Below, in pieces: positions 27,740-37,081 of a DNA stretch of 64,000 bases (its first letter is position 1; each line of letters begins with the position of its first letter). The DNA comes from Mucilaginibacter sp. (GTDB taxonomy: Bacteria; Bacteroidota; Bacteroidia; Sphingobacteriales; Sphingobacteriaceae), in assembly GCF_028288205.1 (NCBI RefSeq), contig NZ_JAQBOD010000058.1, positions 62,001 through 126,000 of the forward strand. Reading direction: 5' to 3'. The notes beneath the pieces are model-generated. The model saw only the letters and a list, made by a program, of their open reading frames with translations, was not told the origin of the DNA and searched no databases. The position numbers were made by a program, and so were the translations under genes.

Positions 27740-29188
27740 ATGATTAAAAACGAAGGTCAACCTAAATTAAAAGCATCCCTGGGCCTGTTAGATGGCACTA
27801 TGATAGTTGCCGGCTCTATGATAGGCTCGGGGATTTTTATTGTAAGTGCAGATATTATACGCAATGTAGGCTCATCCGGGTGGCTTATTGCTGTTTGGCT
27901 GATAACCGGCTTCATGACCTTAACCGCTGCCGTTAGTTATGGCGAGTTGAGCGCCATGTTTCCAAAAGCAGGCGGGCAGTACGTTTATTTAAAAGAGGCT
28001 TATAATAAATTGATAGCTTTTTTATACGGATGGAGCTTTTTCGCCGTGATACAAACCGGCACTATTGCAGCGGTTGGGGTAGCATTCTCTAAATTCACCG
28101 CTTATTTAATACCTGCGGTTAGCGAGGATAATATTATATTTTCTACCATGCTTGGTTCATGGCACTTTACTATAAGCGCGGCGCAATGTGTATCTATTGT
28201 ATTAATTATACTGCTTACGTTTATCAATACCCGTGGTGTTAAAAGCGGCAAGATCATCCAAAATACTTTTACTTTAACCAAACTGGCCAGTTTATTTGGT
28301 TTGATCATATTTGGGTTGATAATGCTTAAGGGCGATGTATGGCACGCCAACTGGACCAACGCCTGGGATATTCATAAATTAAATGTCGACGGCAGTGTTG
28401 CCTCTTATACTATGGCTGCCGCTTTGGGCGCTGTTGCCGCCTCAATGGTAGGCTCTATTTTTAGCAGCGATGCCTGGAATAACGTAACCTTTATTGCCGG
28501 CGAAATGAAAAATCCGCAGCGCAATATTGGTCTGAGTCTATTTTTAGGTACGCTGATAGTAACCCTTATTTACGTAAGCATTAACATTGTATATACCGGT
28601 GTATTACCGTTGCACGAAATTGCCACTGCAAATAAAGACCGTGTAGCAGTTGCCGCATCGCAGGTAATATTTGGGCACATTGGTACTGTTATTATTGCCT
28701 TAATGATCATGATATCAACCTTTGGCTGTAATAACGGATTGATAATGGCAGGGGCACGTGTATATTATACTATGGCTAAGGATGGCTTGTTCTTTAAACG
28801 CACAGGCACCTTAAATAAATTTGCAGTACCGGGCTTCGGTTTATGGATACAATGTATTGTAGCCAGTATATTATGCCTTAGCGGCAAGTATGGCGACCTG
28901 CTGGATATGATATCATTTGTAGTAGTAATATTTTATGTGCTTACCATTTTAGGCATCTACATATTACGTGTAAAGCGCCCCGATGCCGAGCGGCCCTACA
29001 AAGCATTTGGCTACCCGGTGCTACCCGCCATTTACATGATTATGGGTTTAGCCTTTTGCATATTATTAATTATTTATAAACCACAATTTACCTGGCCGGG
29101 TTTAATTATAGTTTTAATAGGCATACCAATTTATTATATAACCAAATATTTTTCGAAAGATGAAGAGCAGGTGGAGAGCCCCGTTTAG
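27740..29188 (+). CDS. APC-superfamily amino-acid permease, LAT-like
   Basis: A 482-residue permease with about 12 helices. The N-terminus GLLDGTMIVAGSMIGSGIFI is the helix-1 signature of the L-type/glycoprotein-associated APC subgroup. SYGELSAMFPKAGGQYVYLK (helix 2-3) and SSDAWNNVTFIAGEMKNPQR (helix 6) follow the same pattern. It is distinct from the CAT-type permease at 23654. It is divergent from hppA and overlaps the start of dacB by 29 bp, so the two are co-transcribed. A link to cell-wall amino acids is possible but unproven. Confidence 0.92.
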   Translation: MIKNEGQPKLKASLGLLDGTMIVAGSMIGSGIFIVSADIIRNVGSSGWLIAVWLITGFMTLTAAVSYGELSAMFPKAGGQYVYLKEAYNKLIAFLYGWSFFAVIQTGTIAAVGVAFSKFTAYLIPAVSEDNIIFSTMLGSWHFTISAAQCVSIVLIILLTFINTRGVKSGKIIQNTFTLTKLASLFGLIIFGLIMLKGDVWHANWTNAWDIHKLNVDGSVASYTMAAALGAVAASMVGSIFSSDAWNNVTFIAGEMKNPQRNIGLSLFLGTLIVTLIYVSINIVYTGVLPLHEIATANKDRVAVAASQVIFGHIGTVIIALMIMISTFGCNNGLIMAGARVYYTMAKDGLFFKRTGTLNKFAVPGFGLWIQCIVASILCLSGKYGDLLDMISFVVVIFYVLTILGIYILRVKRPDAERPYKAFGYPVLPAIYMIMGLAFCILLIIYKPQFTWPGLIIVLIGIPIYYITKYFSKDEEQVESPV

Positions 29189-30590
29189 TTTCAGTATACT
29201 ATTATTTATTTCGGTACAGGCATGGGCGCAAACCCCGTTGCAGCAAAAGTTATCAGCAGCATTTAATAAATTACAGACCGATAGTCAGTGCCGCTACGCT
29301 TCTGTAGCGTTAACCGTGCTTGATGCCAAAACCGGCGAGCAGGTATTTGCCGCTAACCTCAACATGGGTTTGGCGCCGGGCTCTACCATGAAAGTTATTA
29401 CCAGTATAACCGCGCTTAATACGTTGGGTAAAGATTACCAGTTTAAAACTACCTTTAGCTACAGTGGCACCATTAGCGCCGATGGCACACTTACCGGCGA
29501 TGTCATCATCCGCGGGTATGGCGACCCTACCCTGGGCAGCTGGCGCTGGGAAACCACTAAGCAAACCTATATTCTTAGCCAAATGGTTAGCGCCCTGCAA
29601 AAGGCAGGTATTAAACGTGTTAACGGTCGTGTTATTGGCGATGACTCTTATTATGGCAGCCAGTCTATTCCCAATGGGTGGATATGGCAGGATCTGGGTA
29701 CTTATTATGGCGCAGGCACCTCGGCACTTTGCTGGGGCGAAAACCAGTTTAGCCTCAAACTGCGCACCGGCGAGGTGAATACACCCATCGGTATTGCCGG
29801 CACATCGCCCGCTATGCCCTACCTTGCCTTTAAAAGCGAGCTGCTAAATGGCGTTGCACATACCGGCGACCAAGCCTACGCCTATCTACCCTCACTTGGC
29901 AGCAATATTATGTATGTAAGGGGCACTTACGCTGTAGATCAAACCAAGAAAGCCATAGGCACCGCCATACCCAACCCCGCGTATGATATTGCCTGGCACC
30001 TGACAGATACCCTAAAGGGTCTCGGGATCGCTGTAAGCGGTATGCCCGAATCGTTTACTACGTTAATCGCTAAGGGGCAGCCTATACCGCAATCAACCGC
30101 CAGCTTGCTTACCATAACCTCGCCAACGTTAACCGGTATATTGTACTGGCAAAACCACATCAGCATAAACCTGTATGCCGAGCAGCTTTTATTGGCTGTT
30201 GCCGATAAGGCAGGCAAGCCCGTTAATACCGATAATGGCGTTAAAGTGCTGCAAGATTTTTGGGCAGCCAAAGCAGGTATTGATAAGCATACGCTAAACG
30301 TGTTCGACGGCAGCGGCCTGTCGCCGGGTAACCGGGTAACTACGCTCACTATGGCGCGCATCCTGCAATCGGCCACCGCCGAAACCTGGTTCAAAGATTT
30401 TTACGATAGCCTGCCCCTGTATAACGATATGCACATGAAAAGCGGCAGCATCAACAGCGCCCTGGCCTACACCGGCTACCAAACCCATAACGGCCGCCAG
30501 CTTTGCTTCTCCATCATCGTTAACAACTACAACGGATCAGGCAGAGGCATCAAGGAAAAGATGTTTAAGGTGCTGGATGAGTTGAAGTAG
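29160..30590 (+). CDS. dacB: D-alanyl-D-alanine carboxypeptidase/endopeptidase (PBP4 type)
   Basis: A 476-residue periplasmic penicillin-binding protein of the S13 family, which trims or opens peptidoglycan cross-links. A signal peptide ends near AWAQ (residues 1-24). All three active-site motifs are visible: Ser75-Thr-Met-Lys78 (SxxK), SIN in HISINLYAEQL (SxN) and KSG in HMKSGSINSALAYTG. DGSGLSPGN is the S13 hallmark block. The large insertion between SxxK and SxN typical of PBP4 is present. The start at 29160 lies inside the permease gene. No terminator directly follows; the nearest hairpin is at 31104. Confidence 0.95.
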   Translation: MKSRWRAPFSFSILLFISVQAWAQTPLQQKLSAAFNKLQTDSQCRYASVALTVLDAKTGEQVFAANLNMGLAPGSTMKVITSITALNTLGKDYQFKTTFSYSGTISADGTLTGDVIIRGYGDPTLGSWRWETTKQTYILSQMVSALQKAGIKRVNGRVIGDDSYYGSQSIPNGWIWQDLGTYYGAGTSALCWGENQFSLKLRTGEVNTPIGIAGTSPAMPYLAFKSELLNGVAHTGDQAYAYLPSLGSNIMYVRGTYAVDQTKKAIGTAIPNPAYDIAWHLTDTLKGLGIAVSGMPESFTTLIAKGQPIPQSTASLLTITSPTLTGILYWQNHISINLYAEQLLLAVADKAGKPVNTDNGVKVLQDFWAAKAGIDKHTLNVFDGSGLSPGNRVTTLTMARILQSATAETWFKDFYDSLPLYNDMHMKSGSINSALAYTGYQTHNGRQLCFSIIVNNYNGSGRGIKEKMFKVLDELK

Positions 30591-30822
30591 TTTTTGAAAA
30601 TTGGTTATTGAAGATTAAAGATTGGTCCTGAGCTATCTGGTCTAACCTCAACCCACCCCAACTGCAACCCCCCGGCATGGATATAGCCGACTGGCTGATA
30701 AGTGTCCGATAGAACTGAAAGTGTTTGAGGAGGTAGCGGACGGACGGGGTTAGAGATTAGTGATTGAAGATTAGAGATTAAGCCTATCGCTTTTACCGCG
30801 GGTAATTGCTCTGCTCTCCGAG

Positions 30823-30942
30823 CGTCATTGCGAGGAACGAAGCAATCTCTACGTAGGACATTCAAATTTGTATGAGGTTGACACATGCCTATTGTACACC
30901 TGCTTAGCTTACGCAGAGATTGCTTCGTTCCTCGCAATGACG
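30823..30942. repeat. Inverted-repeat element with perfect 28-bp arms
   Basis: The left arm 30823-30850 (CGTCATTGCGAGGAACGAAG...) and the right arm 30915-30942 are exact reverse complements, separated by 64 bp of unrelated sequence. There is no ORF inside. This looks like a non-autonomous palindromic repeat. Confidence 0.9.
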
Positions 30943-31103
30943 TGGTGGGGAGGTTGGGTGGTTAGCAACCAGGGTAATCCTAAAATCAAAAAAATCAGCG
31001 GTTCAGACACCTTGCGTTAAGGATTGAAGCGGATACCGGCCTGTGGTTAAGGCCTGAAGGCGTATGAGCGTAAAGCCTGTCCCGCAGGGAAACGCCATAA
31101 AAC

Positions 31104-31135
31104 AATAAAGGCCCCGATCTCCCGGAGCCTTTATT
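31104..31135. terminator. Bidirectional terminator between dacB and pgk units
   Basis: AATAAAGGCCCC (31104-31115) faces GGAGCCTTTATT (31124-31135) with one mismatch and an 8-nt loop. A- and T-rich flanks suit termination from both sides. Confidence 0.7.
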
Positions 31136-31147
31136 AATACTATTTAT

Positions 31148-31215
31148 GTCATTGCGAGCGTAGCGTGGCAATCGCGAACTTTGCAGCGTGCGATTGCTTC
31201 GTTCCGCGCAATGAC
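31148..31215. repeat. Second copy of the GTCATTGCGAG inverted repeat
   Basis: GTCATTGCGAGCGTAGCG...GCAATCGC on the left and GCGATTGCTTCGTTCCGCG, GCAATGAC on the right form an imperfect palindrome. The outer words match the element at 30823-30942, but the spacer is much shorter. Confidence 0.8.
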
Positions 31216-31227
31216 AAATATTGTTAT

Positions 31228-32418
31228 CTAATCATTAATCGCTTTTACGCCCGGCAATTCTTTGCCTTCCATATACTCCAGCAGGGCGCCGCCGCCGGTT
31301 GATACGTAGCTTACCTGCTTGGTTAGGTTAAATTTTGATACTGCTGCTGCCGAGTCGCCGCCGCCAATAAGGGAGAATGCGCCGTTATCGGTTGCTTTTA
31401 CTACGGCTTCGGCAATGGCTTTGGTACCTACCAAAAACTTCTCCATCTCGAAAACGCCCATGGGGCCGTTCCACAATATGGTTTTTGAATCTTTAACCAC
31501 CTTGCTAAACAGCGCAACGGTTTCGGGGCCGATATCTAAACCCATCCAGCCATCGGGTATTTCGCCGGTCTTTGCTGTGCCGGTGTTGGCATCGTTGCTA
31601 AATGCATCGGCAGTAACGTTATCTACCGGCAATAACAGGTTAACACCTTTATCTTTTGCTTTTTGGATGAGGCTAAGCGCCAGGTCCTGCTTATCCAGCT
31701 CTACCAATGAGGTGCCGATATTGCCACCCTGCGCTTTAGCAAAGGTATAAGCCATGCCACCACCTATAATAAGGTTATCTACCTTATCCAGCAGTTTTTC
31801 TATCAGCTCAATTTTATCAGATACTTTAGAGCCGCCCATAATAGCGGTAAAAGGTTTTTCGGCACCGTTTAGTATTTTCTCTGCATTGGCAAGCTCTGCC
31901 CCCATAAGGTAACCAAAGTACTTGGCATCGGGGAAAAACTGTGCTATAACCGATGTTGAGGCGTGCGCGCGGTGCGCGGTGCCAAAGGCATCGTTTACAT
32001 AAACATCGCCTAAAGCGGCTAATTTTTTAGCAAATTCTACATCGCCTTTTTCTTCTTCTTTATAAAAGCGCAGGTTCTCTAATAACAGCACCTCGCCTTT
32101 TGATAATGCTTTGGCTTTGGCTACCGCGTCGGCACCAATACAATCATCGGCAAACTCTACCTGCTGGCCCAACAAGTCAGACAGGTGCGGTATCAGGTGC
32201 TTTAATGAATCGTTTTCGTTAGGGCCATTCTTTGGCCTGCCCAGGTGCGACATCAGGATAACGGCGCCGCCATCAGTAAGTATTTTTTTGATGGTTGGCA
32301 GGGCCGCGGTCATGCGGTTATCATCAGTAATGTTATGATTTTCATCAAGGGGTACATTAAAATCTACCCGTATAAGGGCTTTTTTGCCTGTAAATTTAAT
32401 CTGATCTATAGTTTTCAT
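31228..32418 (-). CDS. pgk: Phosphoglycerate kinase
   Basis: A 396-residue glycolytic enzyme transferring phosphate between 1,3-bisphosphoglycerate and ADP. N-domain substrate motifs are [17 protein letters not shown] and SHLGRPKNG; the C-domain has [17 protein letters not shown] and ends with [12 protein letters not shown] and [13 protein letters not shown]. Length and all domains are normal. Upstream, AGAGGA sits about 8 nt before the ATG at 32418, a rare Shine-Dalgarno-like sequence here. The gap genes lie upstream on the same strand, separated by 204 bp of repeats, so pgk is probably transcribed on its own. Confidence 0.98.
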   Translation of the reverse strand: MKTIDQIKFTGKKALIRVDFNVPLDENHNITDDNRMTAALPTIKKILTDGGAVILMSHLGRPKNGPNENDSLKHLIPHLSDLLGQQVEFADDCIGADAVAKAKALSKGEVLLLENLRFYKEEEKGDVEFAKKLAALGDVYVNDAFGTAHRAHASTSVIAQFFPDAKYFGYLMGAELANAEKILNGAEKPFTAIMGGSKVSDKIELIEKLLDKVDNLIIGGGMAYTFAKAQGGNIGTSLVELDKQDLALSLIQKAKDKGVNLLLPVDNVTADAFSNDANTGTAKTGEIPDGWMGLDIGPETVALFSKVVKDSKTILWNGPMGVFEMEKFLVGTKAIAEAVVKATDNGAFSLIGGGDSAAAVSKFNLTKQVSYVSTGGGALLEYMEGKELPGVKAIND

Positions 32419-32488
32419 AGTATATCCTCTGTTGTAAAGGCCGCCAAATTCAGCATTTTATTCTAAACTATGAAACTCAAAAACGAAA

Positions 32489-32575
32489 AAGGTGTTTTAA
32501 TTTGAGGTAAAAGGTGAAAGGTAAAAAGGTGAAAGGTGCTTTAATTTGAGGTAAAAGGGGAAAGGATAAAACTAA
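32489..32575. repeat. 44-bp tandem duplication of AAAGGTGAAAGG-type sequence
   Basis: The block starting AAGGTGTTTTAATTTGAGG at 32489 is repeated with two changes from 32533 (period 44 bp). It is built of GGTAAAAGG/GGTGAAAGG words like those at 5246-5356. It lies between pgk and the GNAT gene. Confidence 0.8.
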
Positions 32576-32622
32576 AGATGTTATTTAGTTAACAGTTTTT
32601 TCACATTGATAAGGCCAGCCGA

Positions 32623-33060
32623 TCATTGAATTTTAACATACAATACGTGATGCGGGCCCGTACCGGGTATTTCAAACTCGGGCGATACGATCTCAAATCC
32701 TACTCCCTGGTAAAATTTTACGGCTTTTTTGCGCCCGTTGCACCATATGTAATTGCCTTTTTGCCCCTGCAGATAAACAATGGCAAAGTTTAATAACTGG
32801 CTGCCTACGCCCTGCCCCTGATATTTGGCTATTGTAGCCACGCCACGCACCTGGTAGCCGTTGCCGCTAAATTGGCCATAGCTTTGCGGATGGAAGGATG
32901 CTATACTTGCCAGCTCGCCTTTTATATAGTAACCTAAATGGAAATTGCCCGCGGCGTTATCTGTTGGGAAACGGCATTCATCATCTTTTAAATTTTTTCC
33001 TTCGCGTAATACAGCGTTGCGCACGGGCAATACTTCTTCGGCGGTAATAAATCTGATCAT
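32623..33060 (-). CDS. GNAT-family N-acetyltransferase
   Basis: A 145-residue GCN5-type acetyltransferase. The acetyl-CoA loop reads VATIAKYQGQGVGSQLLNFA (Q/R-x-x-G-x-G pattern) near residues 75-94, preceded by the beta-strand YQVRGVATI. The C-terminus has the usual YQGVGFEIVS block. The acceptor is unknown. Its start overlaps the gap stop by 4 bp, so it is translated from the gap transcript; a role in glycolysis is not implied. Confidence 0.88.
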   Translation of the reverse strand: MIRFITAEEVLPVRNAVLREGKNLKDDECRFPTDNAAGNFHLGYYIKGELASIASFHPQSYGQFSGNGYQVRGVATIAKYQGQGVGSQLLNFAIVYLQGQKGNYIWCNGRKKAVKFYQGVGFEIVSPEFEIPGTGPHHVLYVKIQ

Positions 33061-34052
33061 TTAGATAAGCGTATTTTTTCTACCAGGTCGGCCAATCGGC
33101 TGGAGTATCCCATTTCATTATCATACCAGCCCACTACCTTTACCAATCCACCTACTATTGAGGTAAGCTGCGCATCAAACACACAGCTATGGGTATTGCC
33201 TATAATATCTGATGATACAATGGGGTCCTCGGTATATTCAAGTATATTTTTCATATCACCTTCGGCAGCATTTTTAAAAGCCAGGTTTATTTCTTTTACG
33301 GTTGGTTGTATTTTTAAGGTACAGGTAAAATCAGTTAACGAACCGTTAAGCACCGGCACACGTATGCCTGCACCACCCAATTTACCATCCAGATGCGGAA
33401 ATATAGAAGTGATGGCTTTTGCAGCACCCGTAGTGGTTGGAATGATGGATGCCGAAGCGGCCCTTGCCCTGCGCAGGTCTTTATGTGAGCTATCATGCAG
33501 GCTTTGGTCGCCGGTCATGGAGTGTACGGTGGTTATATAGCCATCAATAATGCCCCAATTATCATCCAGTATCTTCACCATCGCGGCAACGTTATTGGTT
33601 GTGCATGACGCGTTAGAGAGTATGGGCGAATGCAGGTCAACAGCACCCTCATTAACGCCTAATACAACGGTAGGCACACTTTTATCAGTTGACGGGGCAG
33701 AAATAATTACCTGTTTTGCCCCGGCTGCCAGGTGCTTTTCTGCACCTTGCTTAGCGGTAAATTTACCTGTTGATTCTATTACCAGGTCAACATCGAGTTG
33801 ATACCAGGGTAAATACTCGGGATCACGCTCGGCTATAATTTTTATTTTATGATGGTTAACGTACAGGTTTTCGTCATCAAAAGTAACCATACCGGTAAAA
33901 CTATGATGAACAGAATCATACTTGAACAAATGTGCGAGGGTACGCGTATCCGACAGATCATTTATAGCCACAACCTCAATACCTGGTCTGGTTAAAATGC
34001 TTCGCAAAAATATGCGGCCTATTCTTCCAAATCCGTTTATAGCTATCCTCAT
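33057..34052 (-). CDS. gap: Glyceraldehyde-3-phosphate dehydrogenase
   Basis: A 331-residue NAD-type GAPDH. INGFGRIGR opens the Rossmann fold and Asp32 in INDLSD is the residue that selects NAD over NADP. The catalytic Cys150 lies in SNASCTTNN, with the partner His in HSMTGDQ, and VVGWYDNEMGYSSR is the nicotinamide-site block. Complete and normal in length. A promoter box lies at 34076-34083. It is followed by a 4-bp-overlapping acetyltransferase gene and, after a gap, by pgk. Confidence 0.97.
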   Translation of the reverse strand: MRIAINGFGRIGRIFLRSILTRPGIEVVAINDLSDTRTLAHLFKYDSVHHSFTGMVTFDDENLYVNHHKIKIIAERDPEYLPWYQLDVDLVIESTGKFTAKQGAEKHLAAGAKQVIISAPSTDKSVPTVVLGVNEGAVDLHSPILSNASCTTNNVAAMVKILDDNWGIIDGYITTVHSMTGDQSLHDSSHKDLRRARAASASIIPTTTGAAKAITSIFPHLDGKLGGAGIRVPVLNGSLTDFTCTLKIQPTVKEINLAFKNAAEGDMKNILEYTEDPIVSSDIIGNTHSCVFDAQLTSIVGGLVKVVGWYDNEMGYSSRLADLVEKIRLSK

Positions 34053-34075
34053 TTATATTTTAATTAACAGAGGTA

Positions 34076-34083
34076 CAAAGTTA
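34076..34083 (-). promoter_or_regulatory. -7 box TAACTTTG of the gap operon
   Basis: On the minus strand TAACTTTG matches TAnnTTTG, giving a start near 34071 and a leader of about 19 nt. No good -33 match is seen. Confidence 0.5.
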
Positions 34084-34148
34084 ACTAAAATTGATAAGAT
34101 GCCTGCCTGCTATAAACAGACATTAAGATTAAAAAAGCGGGGAATTTA

Positions 34149-35249
34149 TTAAATGAACAGGTTACGTAAAGCAACGTCTTCGCGATCTTTTGACCGGATC
34201 AGGAATGTAATTGCCCAGTTAAACAGCATTGATATAGTAAAAATTATTGCTATTAATGCAAAATTACCTAAATTACTAAATGCCAGCACCAACCCAATTG
34301 ATATAAGATTAAGTACCGCCAAAATAAGTGTAGTTTGCAAATGAGAATAACCAAGTCTTAATATGCGATGATGTATATGGTTGCGATCAGCAGTAAATGG
34401 AGATATGCCACTTATTATGCGTATAAAAAACACTCTCAGGGTATCAAAAATTGGCACTATTAATATAGCTACTGTTAAAGCAGGAGCAGCGTAAATTTGC
34501 GGGTTGTTATCAATAGCAAACCTGTTTAATTCAATTAATTTAATTGCCATTACTACAGATATTAAACCGATAAACAAAGACCCTGTATCGCCCATAAATA
34601 TTTTGGCAGGCGGGATATTAAATTTTAAAAATCCGGCTATAGACCCTACCAAAATTAATGAAATTACGGCTGATTCATATTGATGAATATATATAAATAA
34701 TATTGCGAAGACGCTATTTACAATTATACCCGTAATAGCTGCTAAACCATCAATGCCATCAATCAAATTAAAAGCATTAATAATCATTATTATTACTAAC
34801 ACCGATAGTGCACAACTTATGGTAAATGGAAGTTGGTATATGCCAAATACCCCATACATACTGGTTAAGCGTATATCGCTAAATACAACTAATATTAAAG
34901 CAATAATAAATTGAACCATGAACTTTGTGCTTGAATTTACCCCCGAAAGATCATCTTTTAAACCCATTGCAAATAAAATTATGCTGGCTATAAGTAAATA
35001 ACTTATAGGAAAAGATTCATTTATTATGCTAAATACCAGGGCGGTAATTGCAAAGCTTACAAATATCGCTATACCACCTAAACGCGGTATGCCGTGATCA
35101 TGCTGTTTTCTAAAATGCCCTATATCATCATATAAATGCCTTACACGTGCAACATATAAAATTGAAGGTATAGCTATAACGGATAAAAGGGCAGGAAATC
35201 CAATTATAAATAAATAATAAGCAAAGTGATAACGTAAAAACTCGGGCAT
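34149..35249 (-). CDS. WecA/MraY-like undecaprenyl-phosphate sugar-1-phosphate transferase
   Basis: A 366-residue membrane enzyme with about 11 helices that loads the first sugar phosphate onto undecaprenyl phosphate. Family motifs are in order: GIPRLGGIAIF, GLKDDLSGVNS (catalytic Asp pair), NAFNLIDGIDGLAA, IFMGDTGSLFIG and RNHIHHRILRLG (the HIHH signature of WecA-type enzymes). It heads the polysaccharide region and is a plausible initiating transferase for it, although it lies on the opposite strand from the main operon. GlcNAc-1-P is the likely but unproven donor. Confidence 0.92.
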   Translation of the reverse strand: MPEFLRYHFAYYLFIIGFPALLSVIAIPSILYVARVRHLYDDIGHFRKQHDHGIPRLGGIAIFVSFAITALVFSIINESFPISYLLIASIILFAMGLKDDLSGVNSSTKFMVQFIIALILVVFSDIRLTSMYGVFGIYQLPFTISCALSVLVIIMIINAFNLIDGIDGLAAITGIIVNSVFAILFIYIHQYESAVISLILVGSIAGFLKFNIPPAKIFMGDTGSLFIGLISVVMAIKLIELNRFAIDNNPQIYAAPALTVAILIVPIFDTLRVFFIRIISGISPFTADRNHIHHRILRLGYSHLQTTLILAVLNLISIGLVLAFSNLGNFALIAIIFTISMLFNWAITFLIRSKDREDVALRNLFI

Positions 35250-35312
35250 ATAAAATTTATTATATTAAAGTATAGCATAAATATGACCAAATTTATTAAA
35301 ATAATTATAAAC

Positions 35313-35412
35313 ATTGCTTAATAGTTAGTATTAAAATTTCATAATAGTTACTAACATTTTTTTATAAGCCTAAATTCATTAAAAATTAGGGGATAAATAT
35401 TGCTTAATAGTT
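35313..35412. repeat. 14-bp direct repeat ATTGCTTAATAGTT
   Basis: Copies at 35313-35326 and 35399-35412 lie in a very AT-rich 200-bp gap between two minus-strand genes. No other structure or promoter match is evident there. Confidence 0.6.
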
Positions 35413-35449
35413 TTTAACAAATGTTTCTTTATAATTAGAAAATAATTAT

Positions 35450-36202
35450 CTAACCTATTATAAACTGGGTTATCTTTCTTAATGGCTTAAAAATTAAACA
35501 TAACAGTGGAAATTTTACCTCATTATTTCTCATCGCTCTAAAATCATTTCGCCACGCTTTTAAACGATTTTGATAGGTCTTATTACTAACCCCTCCTATA
35601 TTCATTTTAACCATCGCTTTATTCAGATAGCATACATTTAATTTATTTAAATGCATAAACCTTAACATTAATTCATAATCAGCAGCAGTTCCATATTGTG
35701 GATCATATAACCCTAAACGTTCAAATAACAAACGTTTACAGTAAAAAGTAGGGTGTGGCGGCATCCATCCCCAATTAAATGTACCCTGTATGTAAGTTCC
35801 TGAATGCCAGTTACGAATAATTGCGCCGTTTTGATTTATATACTCCAGGTTTCCATATAATACATCGGCATTTTGCCGGCTAAAAGCTTCTGCCACGCAG
35901 CTTAGTATGTCATTACTTGCAAAAAAATCGTCGGCATTTAACATTCCTATTATATCCCCCGTTGCAATTTGTATACCTTTATTCATTGCATCATAAATGC
36001 CCTTATCAGGCTCTGATATATAAAAACTAATATGGGGGTTGTAGGAATTTATTATTTGACGAGTGTTATCTGTTGAGCCACCGTCAATTATTATATATTC
36101 TGTATTACTATATTTTTGCGCTATTACAGATTCTATACAACGGCCAAGAGTTTTTCCGGCGTTTTTGGTAACTGTAATTATAGAAATTTTTAAATTCTGC
36201 AC
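35450..36202 (-). CDS. GT2 family glycosyltransferase (WcaE-like)
   Basis: A 250-residue GT-A enzyme. SIITVTKNAGKTLGRCIES is the nucleotide-binding start, IIIDGGSTDNT the next block and MLNADDFF the metal-binding DxD region; GIYDAMNKGIQIATGD is typical of the colanic-acid WcaE-like subgroup. The start is GTG at 36202; no ATG fits. It is read away from the main operon and shares the 93-bp divergent region with wza. Donor and acceptor are unknown. Confidence 0.9.
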   Translation of the reverse strand: MQNLKISIITVTKNAGKTLGRCIESVIAQKYSNTEYIIIDGGSTDNTRQIINSYNPHISFYISEPDKGIYDAMNKGIQIATGDIIGMLNADDFFASNDILSCVAEAFSRQNADVLYGNLEYINQNGAIIRNWHSGTYIQGTFNWGWMPPHPTFYCKRLLFERLGLYDPQYGTAADYELMLRFMHLNKLNVCYLNKAMVKMNIGGVSNKTYQNRLKAWRNDFRAMRNNEVKFPLLCLIFKPLRKITQFIIG

Positions 36203-36240
36203 TTCTTAAAAAATAGGTTAACTTATACAGACAAAATATG

Positions 36241-36248
36241 TAGTTTTG
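36241..36248 (+). promoter_or_regulatory. -7 box TAGTTTTG of the polysaccharide operon
   Basis: TAGTTTTG matches TAnnTTTG, with a predicted start near 36253 and a leader of about 43 nt before wza. It is the only exact match in the divergent region and is the best candidate for the main operon promoter. Confidence 0.5.
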
Positions 36249-36295
36249 GGATTGTTGCTAAAAGATATAAGTACTAAGCCGAATTTGTTATATAT

Positions 36296-37081
36296 ATGCG
36301 CCCTTTAATACTAATATGCCTTATTTTCGGACTAACTTTTATTTTCGCCTCCTGTTCATACAAACAAGATCATGTACTTCTTGAGCAAAGAACCTCACCT
36401 GCAGATACTTTCCGACAAAGTAACGCTGCAAACATAAGTAATTATCGCATAAAGCCGCAGGACGTACTGCAAATATCCAACATACAAAACAGTAAAAATA
36501 TTGTTGATTTAAATGCCGGAATTGTTGGCACAACTATAACAGCGACAGGAATACAATCAGGAGAAACTTATACTGTTGAAGATGACGGAACAGTTGCATT
36601 AACAGGTTTAGGAAGAATACAGGTTGCCGGATTAACGCGTGTAGAGGCGCGGAAATACATTGAAGATCTATACCGTAAAGGGCCGCTAAAAGACCCATTA
36701 CTTGAATTAAAAATAATGAATCTTAAAGTAACCTTACTTGGTGAAATAAAAACGCAGGGAAATATACTTTTAACAAAAGATAAGACAACACTTATTGAAA
36801 TTATAGGCCAGGCGGGAGGACTCACCGAAAAAGCGGATGAAAAAACCATTAAAATAATACATACCGATCAAAAATACCCAAAAACTGATATAATAGATTT
36901 GAGTAATATAAAATCTATAAACGATCCCCGAACCATACTTCAAAACAATGACATTGTTGTTATCGCACAAAACAAAAGGGCAGTACGGGCTGATAGGTTA
37001 CAAGATTTTTCTACGATAGCACAACCTGCATTGCTTATATTTAATACAGCATTAATTCTCTTTACACTTATCCGCCGCTAA
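36296..37081 (+). CDS. wza: Polysaccharide export lipoprotein (Wza-like)
   Basis: A 261-residue outer-membrane polysaccharide export protein. Lipoprotein signal peptide with FIFASC (Cys near residue 20). A Poly_export domain follows (NYRIKPQDVLQISNIQNSKN) and then a SLBB-type ligand domain (VTLLGEIKTQGNILLTKDK). The C-terminus is one hydrophobic helix (PALLIFNTALILFTLIRR), where Wza forms its outer-membrane pore. It is shorter than E. coli Wza (one SLBB repeat), as usual in Bacteroidota. The kinase gene starts at the very next base. Confidence 0.93.
   Translation: MRPLILICLIFGLTFIFASCSYKQDHVLLEQRTSPADTFRQSNAANISNYRIKPQDVLQISNIQNSKNIVDLNAGIVGTTITATGIQSGETYTVEDDGTVALTGLGRIQVAGLTRVEARKYIEDLYRKGPLKDPLLELKIMNLKVTLLGEIKTQGNILLTKDKTTLIEIIGQAGGLTEKADEKTIKIIHTDQKYPKTDIIDLSNIKSINDPRTILQNNDIVVIAQNKRAVRADRLQDFSTIAQPALLIFNTALILFTLIRR

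Larger units (their letters stand above)
30591..31227. other. Repeat-filled gap between dacB and pgk
   Basis: No supported gene. It contains GATTAGAGATTAGTGATTGAAGATT-type simple words (30745-30780), a 120-bp inverted-repeat element (30823-30942) and a GC-rich segment with small palindromes (31012-31097: GGCC...GGCC and CCTGTCCCGCAGGG). A terminator (31104-31135) and a second, divergent copy of the GTCATTGCGAG element (31148-31215) follow. The mosaic suggests repeated insertion of small elements into a non-essential gap. Confidence 0.75.

Noticed and set aside
29939..30394. 151-codon open frame antisense to dacB
   Set aside because: The dacB motifs SxN and KSG lie in this interval on the plus strand; the antisense product has no recognisable domain or promoter.
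31319..31750. 143-codon open frame antisense to pgk
   Set aside because: Pgk C-domain motifs are encoded opposite; the antisense frame is a by-product of codon bias.
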